Assembly: GCF_010093535.1 (NCBI RefSeq)
Contig: NW_022985190.1
Location: 88,698 to 152,697, forward strand
Reading direction: 5' to 3'
DNA length: 64,000 nucleotides
From: Lindgomyces ingoldianus
Taxonomy: Eukaryota; Ascomycota; Dothideomycetes; Pleosporales; Lindgomycetaceae
The number at the start of each line of letters is the position of its first letter. Positions within the stretch are counted from its first letter, which is position 1. The notes beneath the pieces were generated by a model. It had not been told where the DNA came from. It made no database searches and saw nothing but the letters and a program-made list of their open reading frames with translations. The position numbers were made by a program, and so were the translations under genes. Positions 11,710-23,641 of the stretch are shown in pieces.

Positions 11710-14700
11710 CACCTTATGCGCGCTGTTTAATGTACTTCTGCGTAGCGTCCTCTGCGTTTAGGTCTACTATATAGAGGTTTTTAGCTTGTTTTTTTTAAGT
11801 TAATAAGATTATAGTTTTATTTTATATAAGCTAAAATTTTTTTTATTAAATTTTATAAGCTATTTATATAATAATATTATTTTAAGTTTTATATAAAACT
11901 TAGCTTTCTACAGCTCTTTTTTTTTATATTATATAAAATTAGTTATAATAATACTAAAAGTGTTATCTATTTATAGCCTTATAACTCTAAACATTTTTAT
12001 GCCTTTATATATAATTAATAGGCATAGATTATATAAAGAGGTTTTTATGTAAAGTTTATTTTTATAGTAGTTATAGTATATCTTAAACTAATATAAGCTA
12101 GATTCTGCTGCGCTATATAGTAGTTATACAACTCTAAATATTATGCGTAGAGAAAAGCTCTTTTAAAGTTCTTTTAGTAGTTATGTAAATAATATTTATA
12201 TAAGTTTATCTATTAACTATATATATACTTAAGTAATATTATGTAGCTTATAGTGTATACTATATAAAGCTATTAGTAATAAGCTAATAGCTAAGATTAA
12301 CCTCTAACTTATTTTCTAAATTATAAAAGACTATGTAAAGATTTTTTTTTTCTTTTTATTAAAATATTTTATAAATACTAGTTTTAATTTTTTATATAGC
12401 TATGTTAATTTCTTTTTAACTTTATATATAAAATAAAAGTTAAAGATTTATCTCTTATAAACTAATAAATTATATAAAAGTACCTTAAACATGCTGCCTA
12501 TAATTAGACTTTTTATTTCTATATAGTCTAATTCTTTAAATAGTTTTCTAAGTGTTATAATTATACTATTTATATAAAGCTTAATTACTAGAGTGTAGTT
12601 ATTCTTTTTCTTCTAAGTTAAAAACATTATGTTTTATATAAGATTTTTATGTAGTCTTTTATAGCCTTTTTTAGCTAGTTATAGTTCTAGTTTATATAAT
12701 AAATCTAATACTACTTAAGAAGCTGTTTTGTGCAGTTTATTAATTAAAGTTAGTTACATATATAAATAACCGTTTTTTTTATGCTTATAAAGGATCTTGT
12801 TATACTAAGGCTAGTTTGTCTAGATCTAGCAGTTTTTATGCAGGTTTATTCTTATCTTTTATATAATAATATAGTATAACTTATGTGTAGTAAAGTCTTA
12901 CTAGACTATTTTTTATTTTAATAATAATGTCTAGGGCTTTAATTCCTTTTACTATATGTAGTTCTGTCTATCTTTTCTTCTTTTACTATGTCTTTACTTT
13001 AGAACTAAGTAAAAAATTTAAGACTTTATGTAATATTAAGCTATTCTAAGTATTAATTATATAATTAATATTAACTTTTACTTTTTTACTTTAAAGTATT
13101 CTTATTACCTTTTATATAGCATTAGCTTATGTAGTAATGTTAGAGGATAGTGCAGAATCTATGTTAATTCTTAGGTATGTTTTAAATATAAGTAATGTAA
13201 GTATAAAACTATTTAGTTTTATTATATTATTTAAAGCTTTAACAGCTATTTATAGCACTAATTTATTATTTATATAATTATCTAATTTTGCATAGAGGAT
13301 GTTATATGCATGTTACAGTAGTGTGTGCGCGCACTTAATCTTCTTTATAGCCTAATAGGCTTCTACTAGCATTTGTTAACACATTACTTTTATAATTTTT
13401 ATATAATTTTAGAAATCTTTAAATGCAAAGTTTATACTAAAGTTATGTATAATATAATTAGATAAGCTTTAATATGTGTTAATCTAACACTTATAAAGCG
13501 CATCTTAAGTATCTTATATAGACATTAATTTTAAAAAGGTTACTGCTTAGAACAATATATCTATGTTAATTATATATAGTATGTTTTAGTTACTAATTTA
13601 TATAACATTAATTACTATTTTATAATTAAAGTATAAATTATTTTTAATTATAAACTTAAATTTTTATAGTGCTAAGTTATATAGCTAATATATATAGTAA
13701 AACTTCTTAATCTTTTTAAGTATAAAAAGATTAGTGTTGTGTCTAGCGTTCTTAAGCATTATGTAAAGCTGTTTTGTATAAGAATAGCTAAACCTTCTAT
13801 GTAGTTGTTAAAGTTTATGTTTTATAAAAAAAAAATTTTTTTTTTTTTATATATTAAAAAATAAGTAACTTTATTTATATATAACTAGAACTTTAATTTT
13901 ATTACTTTATATAATTACATTTTATATGTTGTTAAAGTACACATTTATCTAGTCTATATTAGTAAAAGATAGTAAGAAAGGTGTTAGTATATCTAGTATA
14001 TAATATGTAACACTACTAACTAGATTAGTAATTTATATAGTACTAATTAATCTTATTAATTTTTATTTTTTAAAGCTAATACTTTTTTAATTTAGTGTTT
14101 AGTTTACTTTTATATAAAATTTTTTTTATAAGTATGCTTTAAGTTATAACTTTTTTATAGTAAAAATTTTTGTAGCACTAGTATTTTATAGTTTACCTTA
14201 GTATACTATATAATATTAATCTTTAAGAATAAACTATTCTGCGTATTCTTTAGGTTCTAGGCTGTATATGTTCTTTGCTGTTGCACAGTAAAGAAATGCA
14301 GTAAAGGTAAAGTAGTTAATAATTTTCTTACTTTTTTTTTTATTTAAGTTATTATTATATAACTTTTTTTCTTTTTACTTTAGTTTACCTTTAAATTTTT
14401 AAATGTACATGCTTACTTTTTTACATATTAAGGTCTTATTATAAAAATTTTTATATAAAAAGATGTACTAGCGTTTTGCATAAAATTAATTTATATAAAA
14501 ATAATTTATTAACTAATATTTTTTTATAGTAGATAAAGCATTACTTTAATTATATAAAAAAGTGTAATTTAAATAATTTTTTATATCTTTTTAGACTTTT
14601 TCTATGTTGTTAGAAGCTAATTATATAAAAAAAGTTATATCTTTTATTAGTGTAGTACATGTCTTTTAGTTTATTTAAGAATATGTTATTCTGCTAATTA

Positions 14701-16337
14701 ATTATAACCTAAAGTGCTAAATAAAGGTTACTATATAGTGCTTTATATGTAGGCTTAATTAAAAATATTACTTATTTAAGTTTAAGTTGTCTTTAGCATG
14801 CTTATATAATAGTAGTGTAAAGCAGTATCTTACTTTAAAATTATAAACTAAGAGCTTTTTATATAAAAGTAAGCTTATTAATTATAGCTTTAAAAGCTTT
14901 ATATAAAGTTTTTATAAAGTTCTTTTACTTAATTTATGTAAAGCTTATTATTATTTAATTTATCTAATACTAGTTATAATTTATATTAGTATTAAAGTAA
15001 TTACTAAGCTATTTATATAGGACTTTTTACATCTTTCTAGGGCTAATATTGTGAAGGTAGAACATGTGTGCACAGCCTTTAAGAATATTAAAAAAGATGC
15101 TTATATATAAGGCTTTATAAATAGTAAGGTGTTAGCAAAGCTTAATAAATACTATAGCCTTATTAGCTAGAATATTATATAGTTACCTTATGTAGTTATT
15201 TTTTTTTCTTTTATGCTTTTTAAAATTATACAACTTTTTTAGGTGTAAGGTTCTTTACTATAATATCTTATATAGGTAAAAGTTAGTATAGATTATACAG
15301 TAATTAAATTATATATAGTAGGTATAAGCTTTAAGAAACCTTATGCAGAGCTGTAGCTACAGGAATATGTAGCTGCCTAGTTATGCTCTTATATAGTAAG
15401 CTATTATAAAGTAGTTGTACTAATTATAAAGAAAGTATTAAGTCTATAGGTAATTTATATAGAGACATTCTCTATAGCATTAGAACTAACGCTAGTAGTA
15501 ATAGTTTAGTATAATAGTTTAATAAAATAGTAAAAGTGTGTTTTTTTTTATAAGTTTATATAGTATAATAGCTTTTATTTTTTTTTAAAACTAATACTCT
15601 TATTCTATAAGGTAGTAATTAGTTTTTATAAAAATAGTTAGCTAAGATCCCTAAAGTGTATAAGCTTCTACTTTATAAAGTTGTCTTAAAAGTTTTTAAG
15701 TGTTTATATATCTGTTGCGCTTAACATATAAAGTTTTATAATTAAGTTAGCTATGTATAAATTAAGCTTTTTTTTAAGTGTGTTATTTAATAGTTTAATT
15801 TTATTTACTTAATTTTTAATATTTATCTGCTTTACTAGAGTCTTTACTAAAATGCCTATAAAAGGTATGTATTAGTTATATATAAATATGTTATGTTAGC
15901 TAGTTATAGATAAAACTAGCATTGCTTATTACTTTATAGTAGTTAATTATGCGTTATTGCGCGCTGTTTTACTTCTTATTATACACTACCTCTAAATAGC
16001 CTTATGTAAAAAGATAAAATAGACCTTCTAGCATTAAATAAGCACTACTATTTATATAATACCTTTAAATAGTATTATATAGACAGGTTTCCTACTCTTT
16101 ATTAGGTAACTAAATAGAGATTTTTAGCTACTTATATATAAATTAAACTCTATCTTTACTCTTACTAATTTATAGTTAAATTAGTAAAAAAAAGAATTCC
16201 TTTTATACATAATTTTTTAAATAGAAAGGTATAAAAAAAGCTTTCTGTTTTACAGCATTTAAACTACTAATTAGTGTTAAATAGACTCTATGCTAGCTAT
16301 GTAAAGTAAAAAGGTTTTGCACAGTGTACACATCACG

Positions 16338-16404
<67 letters not shown>

Positions 16405-16560
16405 GCAGGTAACTGGTGTTAATTCTTCTTGTTCTAAGTCTGTGCAAAGGAAAGGGTATTTATCTGTCTGTGCGTACAACTGTGACACAAGACTATGTCA
16501 CGTGACGCCCAACCGCGTATCTAAATACTGCTATTTAGACATGCAGCATATTTCTTTAAA
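11710..16560 (-). mobile_element. Copia-like retrotransposon relic B, RIP-mutated
   Basis: AT-rich and stop-filled. Much of 11940-15330 aligns in the same orientation with the interior of relic A (for example 12070-12190 against 410-520), and 14500-14545 aligns with relic A's Gag zinc knuckle. Sequence at 11714 (TATGCGCGCTGTTTAATGTA) resembles 15955 (TATTGCGCGCTGTTTTACTT), suggesting remnants of the two LTRs. The old Gypsy element appears to have inserted in or beside its left end. The exact ends cannot be set by eye. Confidence 0.5.
16340..16402. repeat. Homopolymer run of 63 G
   Basis: An uninterrupted poly-G of 63 bases between ACATCACGC and TTGCAGGTAACTGG, inside AT-rich relic DNA. The related sequence near 5240-5280 has no such tract. 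Confidence 0.95.
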
Positions 16561-17333
16561 AGTTTTATATTTTATTTAAAAGCTTAAAGTGTAAGCTATA
16601 TTTAATGTTTTTTTAGTATGTTTAAGTAGTATTGTTAGAAATACATTAGTATAAAAAAAGTAGTTTAGTAGAGTCTTAGTAAAAGTAAGTAACTTAGGTG
16701 TGTAAGCAACTTGCCTGTAAAGTACATTATATAGATAACTATAATTTCTAATAGTTTTAAAAGTAGGTTTTACTTTTACATTTCTTATTTTTATAAATCT
16801 AGTATAATTAATTAGCTAGCTAGCTTTAGATTTAATTTTAATTTTAAATATTAAGTAACTACTAATTTTTTTTATATGCGAAAATTCTTTTATTTTACTT
16901 TAAGTAGTAACTTTCCTATCACTTTACGCTTTATGCTTCCCGCCAACAGTTTTTTTTACAACTACTAAGATAAGCTGCTTATTAGATCTATTCTATAAGC
17001 TATTATCTTACTACTCTAAGCTAAGATGTATTTTAAGCCTAACTTGCTGAAGCTTAAACATTAGCCTACTGTATTACATAGCCTACTACGTTAGTATTTC
17101 TAATCTAAGCAGCGAATTATAGCAAGAGAAAGCTAACTAAGCACTTTAGTGCTTAGAAGAGCGCCGATCTTTCAGCGCTTAGTGTTCGATGCCTTGTTGT
17201 AACGTCGGGGCTCTCGGAATCTCGTTGTCGGCTTGCAAACTCGCGCAAGCAAGCAATTTAAAAACTAACATTTTAATGTGACATAGCATTCCTTGCACTA
17301 GTTACTGTTGAGGTACTATCTCATGGCCGTTTA
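16561..17333. other. AT-rich relic grading into normal-composition DNA; no gene
   Basis: AT-rich until about 17100 with no coding potential or recognisable repeat. Composition rises towards 50% GC from about 17150, marking the edge of the RIP-affected block about 180 bp before the stop codon of the neighbouring gene. Confidence 0.5.
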
Positions 17334-18302
17334 TTAAAGAGGTACGTAGCCTTTATAGGGCCGTTCGTACCAATCAAGCCACTCAAACGCGTTGTCTAAA
17401 CGATTATACATATCAATATATTCCATCACGCCCATGTACATCCAGCCAACCTCCTCCCAATTCTCATTAGTTTCGCCATCTTCCCAGCCCTCAGCCACTG
17501 CAGCGACCCTGTCCTCTTGCCAATCTGTCGTTAGAATCTTGATTACTGGAAACCCTCTCATAATGGATGCATCCAGCGAGCGAAGGCAAGCCTCGTCCAC
17601 GAATAAGCAGAAGTTCCACCTCGAAGGGAGACAGGACACAGGATGCTTCGCATCATGAACGTCGTTGCTGAGTAGCTTGTACCGAACTTGCGCGCTTCCA
17701 CCATACTTCTCTGGGTTGCGAAGCCGCGGTGTTAGGTCATCGGCAACCCAGGCCCGGAATGCATTGCGTACTATATGCGCGTTAGCGTCAGCGAGCGTCT
17801 CTTCATTCTCAATGACAGTCATCTCGTGGCGGGGGAGGAGATCGCTCCGATTTGAAAGTGACAGAGTGTCCGCGATGGTCGAACGCAGACGATCGAGCAT
17901 GCATACCCAAGGCGTGTCGCTGTCCACGCCATAGACAGTGCGAAAAACGACAAATCCCCATGGAGCGTTAGGCCGTATGGCATGGTGGTTGACGCTAGCA
18001 TCGATGTTATGATATTCCTTTGGAAAGCTCGCAATAGTCGGCTCGAGTGGCGACTTGACCTCTTGAATTGTGTTGAGAGCGTCCTTAACATCTTTCTGAA
18101 TGGCTGACGTCCCCGCTTCTCGATCTTTGGCGAGGGGTGTGGGTGGGTTGACTTCAGAACGATTGGAGAGTGATTGTCGGTGTTGGCTTTGCGGCTTGAT
18201 GAGCGACGCCGAAATAACTGGGCGTGTTGTGTGTGGAAAGAAGGGGCCGGCTAGCTGGAAAAGCCGTGGCAGGAGGCGAGTTTGCATTCTCAGCAAGAAC
18301 AA
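17334..18302 (-). CDS. Hypothetical fungal protein, WGFV-F-RT type, 322 aa
   Basis: A single uninterrupted 322-codon frame in normal-GC DNA with unmutated codons. The N-terminus (MFLLRMQTRLLPRLFQLAGP) is basic with no acidic residue, so it could be a mitochondrial presequence; this is an inference. Residues about 30-80 are low-complexity. The core has PWGFVVFRTVYG near residue 114, an FCLFVDEACLRSL segment near 230 and a Trp-rich C-terminus (GWMYMGVMEYIDMY, then WLDWYERPY). Pezizomycotina genomes have many proteins of this layout (WGF-x-YRT start, VDE segment, VKV/IKI segment, GWM end) without known function, and I think it belongs there, from memory only. An in-frame Met at residue 6 is an alternative start. 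RIPped DNA lies on both sides, with no gene neighbour within 4 kb. Confidence 0.75.
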   Translation of the reverse strand: MFLLRMQTRLLPRLFQLAGPFFPHTTRPVISASLIKPQSQHRQSLSNRSEVNPPTPLAKDREAGTSAIQKDVKDALNTIQEVKSPLEPTIASFPKEYHNIDASVNHHAIRPNAPWGFVVFRTVYGVDSDTPWVCMLDRLRSTIADTLSLSNRSDLLPRHEMTVIENEETLADANAHIVRNAFRAWVADDLTPRLRNPEKYGGSAQVRYKLLSNDVHDAKHPVSCLPSRWNFCLFVDEACLRSLDASIMRGFPVIKILTTDWQEDRVAAVAEGWEDGETNENWEEVGWMYMGVMEYIDMYNRLDNAFEWLDWYERPYKGYVPL

Positions 18303-19134
18303 TTAGAATTATTAGTTGCTACACGTCTTTAATGTTTGTTGGTTACACTAGAACGTGGTAATGTCCGCATGTTGCAGTCATGTGTTTAGGCTTGTGTTCA
18401 GAGCTGCAGGTGAGATTACTTACAGTTGTTTGCGAAATAGTATTGTTACAAATGAAAAGCAATAAGCTGCGAGGACTAAGCATATGTTGCTAAAAGACAT
18501 GCAGAGTCTAAAGAGCTAGCATGATAGGAACAGACGATGCGGGGCGTAGCTTATGTCACTGGTTACGTAACGCTAGTAGACGTGGCTAAGGGCTGTAAGA
18601 CGTAGAATAGAGTGCTAAGGCTACAACTACTCTAGTCTTAGCTATAACTAAATTGCAGAATAAAAGAATATATAAAAGGCATTAATCTTTCTTTCTTAAA
18701 TATCTCTTTATAGTTAACGTATTCTACTATTAAACCTATTAAAATATTAAACCTAACAAAATCTCTTAGTATTGTAAACACTATATATAAGACTATAATT
18801 TTATTTGCAACTAAATAAAGAACCTGTGTACAACATTCTTATATCTAATTCTAGTGCTTCTTCTTTATTCTTTTACATGTATAAGTGTTATGCCTAGTCT
18901 TACAGTTTGTACAGCGTTGTAGAGCTAGTTAGGCTCTTTCTTAATCACTACTACTATAAGCCTTTAGATCTTTAGAGTCTTTAGACAACAGTTAGTTAAG
19001 TTATAGTTAAGTAGGTAATTAAGCTAATTACTTCTATAGCTAAAGATTAATAACAATATAATAGAATTAGCTAAAATTTAATATAGTATAAAATAAGCTT
19101 GTTTTAGATAGACCTTAAATTTAATAATAATATA
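18303..19134. other. Intergenic, AT-rich from about 18650; nothing recognised
   Basis: Normal composition for about 300 bases upstream of the gene at 17334-18302 (its promoter side), then AT-rich, TpA-rich DNA with no ORF, like the RIPped relics. Confidence 0.5.
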
Positions 19135-19414
19135 TGTTAGAAGGACTATCCATTCTTATACAGTCAGGATAGTCCGTGACTATAGCCACGGGGATGGGGG
19201 TGAGAGCTAGTGCACGGAAGCTTGGTTACAATAGATCTGATTATTGTGAGTCGTCAAAGGACTCGACTATATACTAGTCGGTCACGTGACTAGTCAGATG
19301 ACAGTCATGTAATCTTGGCTCGGAAGGCAAGCCTTCCGGGGTCGGGTCGAAGGTCTTCCGTGCGACATTAATGGGAAGAGGAATTGCGTGCGAATACTGT
19401 CTGAATACTGTACA
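19135..19414. mobile_element. Possible solo LTR or element end in AT-rich DNA
   Basis: An abrupt 280-bp GC-normal island starting TGTTAGAAGGAC and ending TACTGTACA inside TpA-rich DNA. It contains two dyads: GGACTATCC (19143-19151) against GGATAGTCC (19167-19175), and ACTAGTC against GACTAGT around 19272-19293. TG...CA ends and the TGTTAGAAGGAC start resemble a Copia-type LTR, but I found no partner copy in the window and no clear target duplication. Confidence 0.3.
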
Positions 19415-22400
19415 GATAATATACTATATAGTTAGAAAGTTACATTAAAGTGCAGTTATAAAGGTATTATAATGCCTTGTGTAGGACTTAATAATTTACT
19501 ACTTTTTTAAATCTTATTAAAAATAAGTTATAAAAATGTTAGAATATAGTTAAAGAATTTTTTTATAATCTACTAAAATCTTAGCTAGTTTAGATGTATA
19601 GTAGAGGAGGTTTGTAATCACATATCACCTAAAAAATCACAAAAGTCCCTTAGCTAGCTAGACAGAGAAAGCGCTTTTAAGCCCCTAATTAGCTGGCCTT
19701 ATTAGTTGGGGAGCTAGTAGGGGTCCCTCTCCTAGTTGCAGGGTCCTTAGGAGCTCTGAGCTTCTCCGTACAGTGTGCTGAGCACCTGAGATAACCCACC
19801 TGTCTATTCTGAACTCTTATTAGAATTCTTAGAAGCTTCTTACCAGTCATCGCTAAAACCTGTATAAATCCAGCAACGACTTCGGTATAAAAAAATCTCG
19901 AAGAACAGAGAGCTCCAAAAAGTCATCATGTTAACTGAAAAAGGAGAGTCCATTTCCTGCTCTTTCAGGACCTCACATCGGCTGCGATGTGGACCTTTGA
20001 GCATGGATAGATTTTCTCCGCCAAAAAGAGAACACTCTTAGAGTCATACGAACCCCAGCGCCCGTAGAACCCTTCAAAAACCAGGAGACAAACTAGAATA
20101 GACATCTTCCTCAAAAGCCCAAACTGTTCGATCCGTATGTGGATCCCAAGCCAGCAGCACTCTCCAAAGCATCGTAATTTATCCCCATCTGGAGTTCCTG
20201 CCGTCGAATCTTTCAACACAACAGAAGCTGAGAATGCTATGGCGATCTCCCGGAGAATAGCGCCGAGAACGAGAGAAAACACCTTATATAGAGGTTACTA
20301 AACTAAAGCATAAGAACCGAGCTCACATGAGTTCGGATTCGTGACTTCCGTCACAGTATAATGAAAGATTAAAATGCTTCACCCATGTCGCGCCGTGGGC
20401 CAGAATAAAAAGAAGTACGATGTCATGAATGTTTCGGCCCGGGAGCGGCGTCGCACTACCCCCTCATAACACACACAGCAACACTGAGGTTCGAGAATCA
20501 AACAATCCCAAACAGAATGTCCGCTTTTACGTTTCCTTATCAGAACGACCTACTCGTCGTTACATGGGAGCTACAGTTCCAAGCCCACACTCGGCCTGCA
20601 CTTTTAAACATCCACATTTCTGGCCTTCCTTGCTCTTCACGCTTGATGCTCGAGTATCGCTTTAAAAGGAATTCAATCGCTTCCGAGTGAGCCCTGAGAA
20701 AGATTGCGAGGTTTACACCATGTGGTGCTTGCTTCTCATATCGTCAACACTCGAGCAGAACTCTAAAAATACCGCTCCTACTCGGGTGGAGCTCCGAGAA
20801 ATTCGGCAACAGCCACATGTCGTGTGCCTTGAAAGCCAGTCTTCGAAGCATACTTTTTTCACAGAATACTGGACCCGACAAACCCCCAGAAAGGGTTAGA
20901 AACGGCGACGTCCGTGGCTACAGCATTTGGAAACGTTCAGTCAGGGGAACATTATAGAAATTATGGAAGAAACTAGATGGTGGCGTTCTGATGGAGCTAG
21001 TTGTCGGCAGAGATGTTTTACGCAAACAAGTCGGAGGCCCCACATGGTGTTGGGTTTCGCAGGAGTGCACACTCAAAGGTATGGAAAGAGGGGATCATGG
21101 AGACTCTGTAATAATACCAGAGTCGAATTCCAGCATGGCTCCGGGTCCGAATCTTCAGAGTTTGGTGCAAAAGAGTTGGGAGTAGTTGCGTGGTGGTGTT
21201 CTTGGCTTGAGTACCACTTGAAATCCAAGGGAGAATCCAGGCATAGAGACTCGATAATCCTCAAAGCAAGCAGCCATGCCCCTGGGCTCGCGAAGTAAAA
21301 TGTAAAAGGCAAAGACTGTATGCTGCGGTCCTGGGCCTTCAAAACTTTAAAAACTTGGAAAGAGTTGGAATGGTATTGTCTTTAGCTGGAGTATTCCCTT
21401 AAAAACATGACCAAAGGCTAGCATGGAGAAAGTGGAGTAAGATAGCAAGCCCACCGAGTCATGGCTTCGGGACCGCCCCTCTCACGAAGTAAAATGCAAA
21501 AGGCAAAAGCTGTATGTTGCGGTCCTGGGCCTTCGAAACTGTTAAAGCTCGCAATGAAATTTGAATGGCGTGCTCCTTCCCTTAAGTACACAATGATAAC
21601 CAGGTCCAAGCGCTATTATGGAGGTTCTAGAATAAGACGCGAGCACGCAATACCGTGGCTCCGCCTCTCTTGCGAAATAAAATCCCGAATATTAAGAATC
21701 TCCAAACGTTATGGCTCTGGCGCTTGCAAACCTTTTACAAATCAGTCAAGAGAAAACAATGGCGGCATCCTTTGCTGCAGCACTCGTAAAGGAAGTAAAA
21801 TCCAAACGGCATGGACACTCCAGAATATAGATTTTTCTGAGAGAAGCCAATAGCCTCCTGCTCACGTCTCCAATGGAAATTATCGAGTCTCGAAAATCTA
21901 TGTTGCGGTCCTAGTTCTAAAAACGAAAGCGACCTAAGAATGGATCGAAGAGGTCTTGGCAAAGAGTATACGCAACAACGACATATCTACTCTTCAACTG
22001 TTGAGGATAAAGCACATACATTGGGGGTTGAGATTAAGTAATAAATATCCGAAGCACGACTTTTGTAGCAGGAAGCAGCAGTGCTGAGGCGATTGTCCAC
22101 GGGAAGTATGAGCAATTAAAGTCTTAGCGGAAACGATTTATGAGTGGGGCGGAAAAGTGCGCCCTTGGAGCAGAGACGATGATAAAGAGCAACACCAAGT
22201 ATGGTGCGTAGAATTTCTCTCGGATTTGAGTTTCATCCCGAGTTTTATCGGATTTGCCTTCCAAAATTTAGGAAGGTTCTGATAGGGTTTTCCAAGATAG
22301 GTTTCGTGCACCTCTGATCTGAGTAGCCGCTTTCTGAAAGTGAACTGCTTGTCCTTAATCGCGAACTACTGACACGCGGTAGCCACGTCACTTTTGACGC

Positions 22401-22497
22401 ATCTGTGACTTGGTGCCTTGATGCCTTGATGCCTGACAGCACCTACCTATCCCTGTAAATCTTATCTCGACTTCAGTGCCAAGCCTTCATACAGCGT
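19415..22497. other. Non-coding region with degenerate repeats; no supportable gene
   Basis: AT-rich to about 19620, then roughly 45-50% GC. ORFs are short, overlap on both strands and lack splice-consistent neighbours. The only structure I can support is the set of imperfect repeats at 21150-21915. It may be a decayed gene or element. Confidence 0.45.
21150..21915 (+). repeat. Imperfect direct repeats of about 190-200 bp
   Basis: A core containing GAAGTAAAATGYAAAAGGCA and GCGGTCCTGGGCCTTC occurs at about 21293-21345 and 21485-21540. Weaker copies follow (GAAATAAAATCC near 21674, GAAGTAAAATCC near 21793, TGCGGTCCTAG near 21902). The stretches between cores also align loosely. Confidence 0.6.
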
Positions 22498-23641
22498 TCA
22501 TCCCAAACCAAGCAGACCGCCTCCTTTCTCGAGAGTGTTTCTCTTGAAGCCCAACTCGATATTATGTACCACATTTCCGATTTTCGCTTTAACAACGTCG
22601 AAGTGCGTGCCTGATGACAGAAGGTCCCTGTCCAGGGCGATGTTTTGCACCAGGGCCATCCATTCCGGCGCAGGACCCTCCAGATTCCATGCAATACTGA
22701 TATGGAAGTTGTCAGACCGGTCTATAGCCCCTGGAGTTGCATATTTATGCTTTTTTTCTTTGCTCAAAGTTTTTCTCCGCTTCTTTGTATTGCCGACGGA
22801 CGTGTTATCCTCTACGGGACCGTCCCCGGGTCCTCCGGTGTAGAGACCAGGGTACCCACACCTCTCTGCGGCTTCGTTGCAGGCGTCTAGCAGTCTGTTG
22901 AGCTCGTTCTGCGGTGGCTTTGCGATGGAAAGGACAAGGAACCATCGATTCCTCTCGAAATTGGGGACCCATTTTAAGCTCGCGAAACGAATGCCGAATG
23001 GTCTCACGGCGGCTTTTCGTAGAGAGCTCGTTAGAGTGTCTAGGCAGGCGTCACGGTCACCAGTCTGGATTTGAAGTGTCCGAGACAGCGAGATGTGCAG
23101 AGGCAGCGATGCGCCGAGGGGCGAGCGCAGGAGAGGAATGATGTCCGGGACAGGAATTGGATTGGCGCGAGTGCTGTTCGCATTGTGGATTGATGCAGAG
23201 ATGGAGTCGATGAGGTCCTGTAGCTTTTCGGACTCTGTATGCGAAGGAACCCCTCGGCCGCGTCAGTCCTTTGTTCTTTCCTGAGGCTTCAGGGCCCCGC
23301 CCGGCGCATTGAGGTAGCTTTGGTGAGGGAGACATACACTCTAGATAGACATGGCTGGGCCAATTGCCGTCAATATGCGGGACTGCACGCTTCCTTCCGC
23401 CGTGCAGACTCGGATCGTCGCAGGTGCTGACGCGCATATTGACCGAGTACAGATCGTGGAAGGCAGCCGGCAGGGGAGGTAGGTTAGAGCTCGAGCTGGG
23501 CTCTTCGCGCTTGCGTTTCACAGCCACTGTTGAGCCTGCTACCGGCTGAGTCGGCGGTGGGTAGGCATCGGATTCTGCCTTTTTATAGAGGCTGCCCTCA
23601 TCGGAATCGGAATCGGAATACTGCACCAGCACCAGGGCCAT
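22498..23641 (-). CDS. USB1: U6 snRNA phosphodiesterase Usb1 (2H family); possible nonsense codon at splice junction
   Basis: Usb1 is the 3'-5' exonuclease of the 2H phosphodiesterase superfamily that trims the U6 snRNA tail in the nucleus. Exon 1 (23641-23338) starts MALVLVQYSDSDSDEG and holds LPPLPAAFHDLYS, SLHGGRKRAVPHIDGNWP and SHVYLE. A 103-nt intron (23337-23235, GTATGT...ATACAG, branch-like CTGAC) leads to exon 2 (23234-22498). Both catalytic tetrapeptides are intact: HISL in PLHISLSRTL and HISI in NFHISIAWNLEGP. KWVPNFERNRWFLVL and ELNRLLDACNEAA are typical of fungal Usb1. Summed length is 1041 nt, in frame. However, exon 1 ends with T and exon 2 starts with AG, giving TAG at codon 102 where relatives usually have Trp (TGG). 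It may be a pseudogene, an error or spliced differently. An upstream in-frame ATG (23701) would add 20 unconserved residues. Confidence 0.85.

Noticed and set aside
16340..16402. Poly-G tract as a telomere or centromere signal
   Set aside because: Ascomycete telomeres are TTAGGG-type; a pure G run does not match any known chromosomal landmark.
19965..20282. 105-codon minus-strand ORF with a hydrophobic start, as a secreted protein
   Set aside because: The N-terminal hydrophobic stretch contains Arg and Glu, no family is recognisable, and the surrounding DNA looks decayed.
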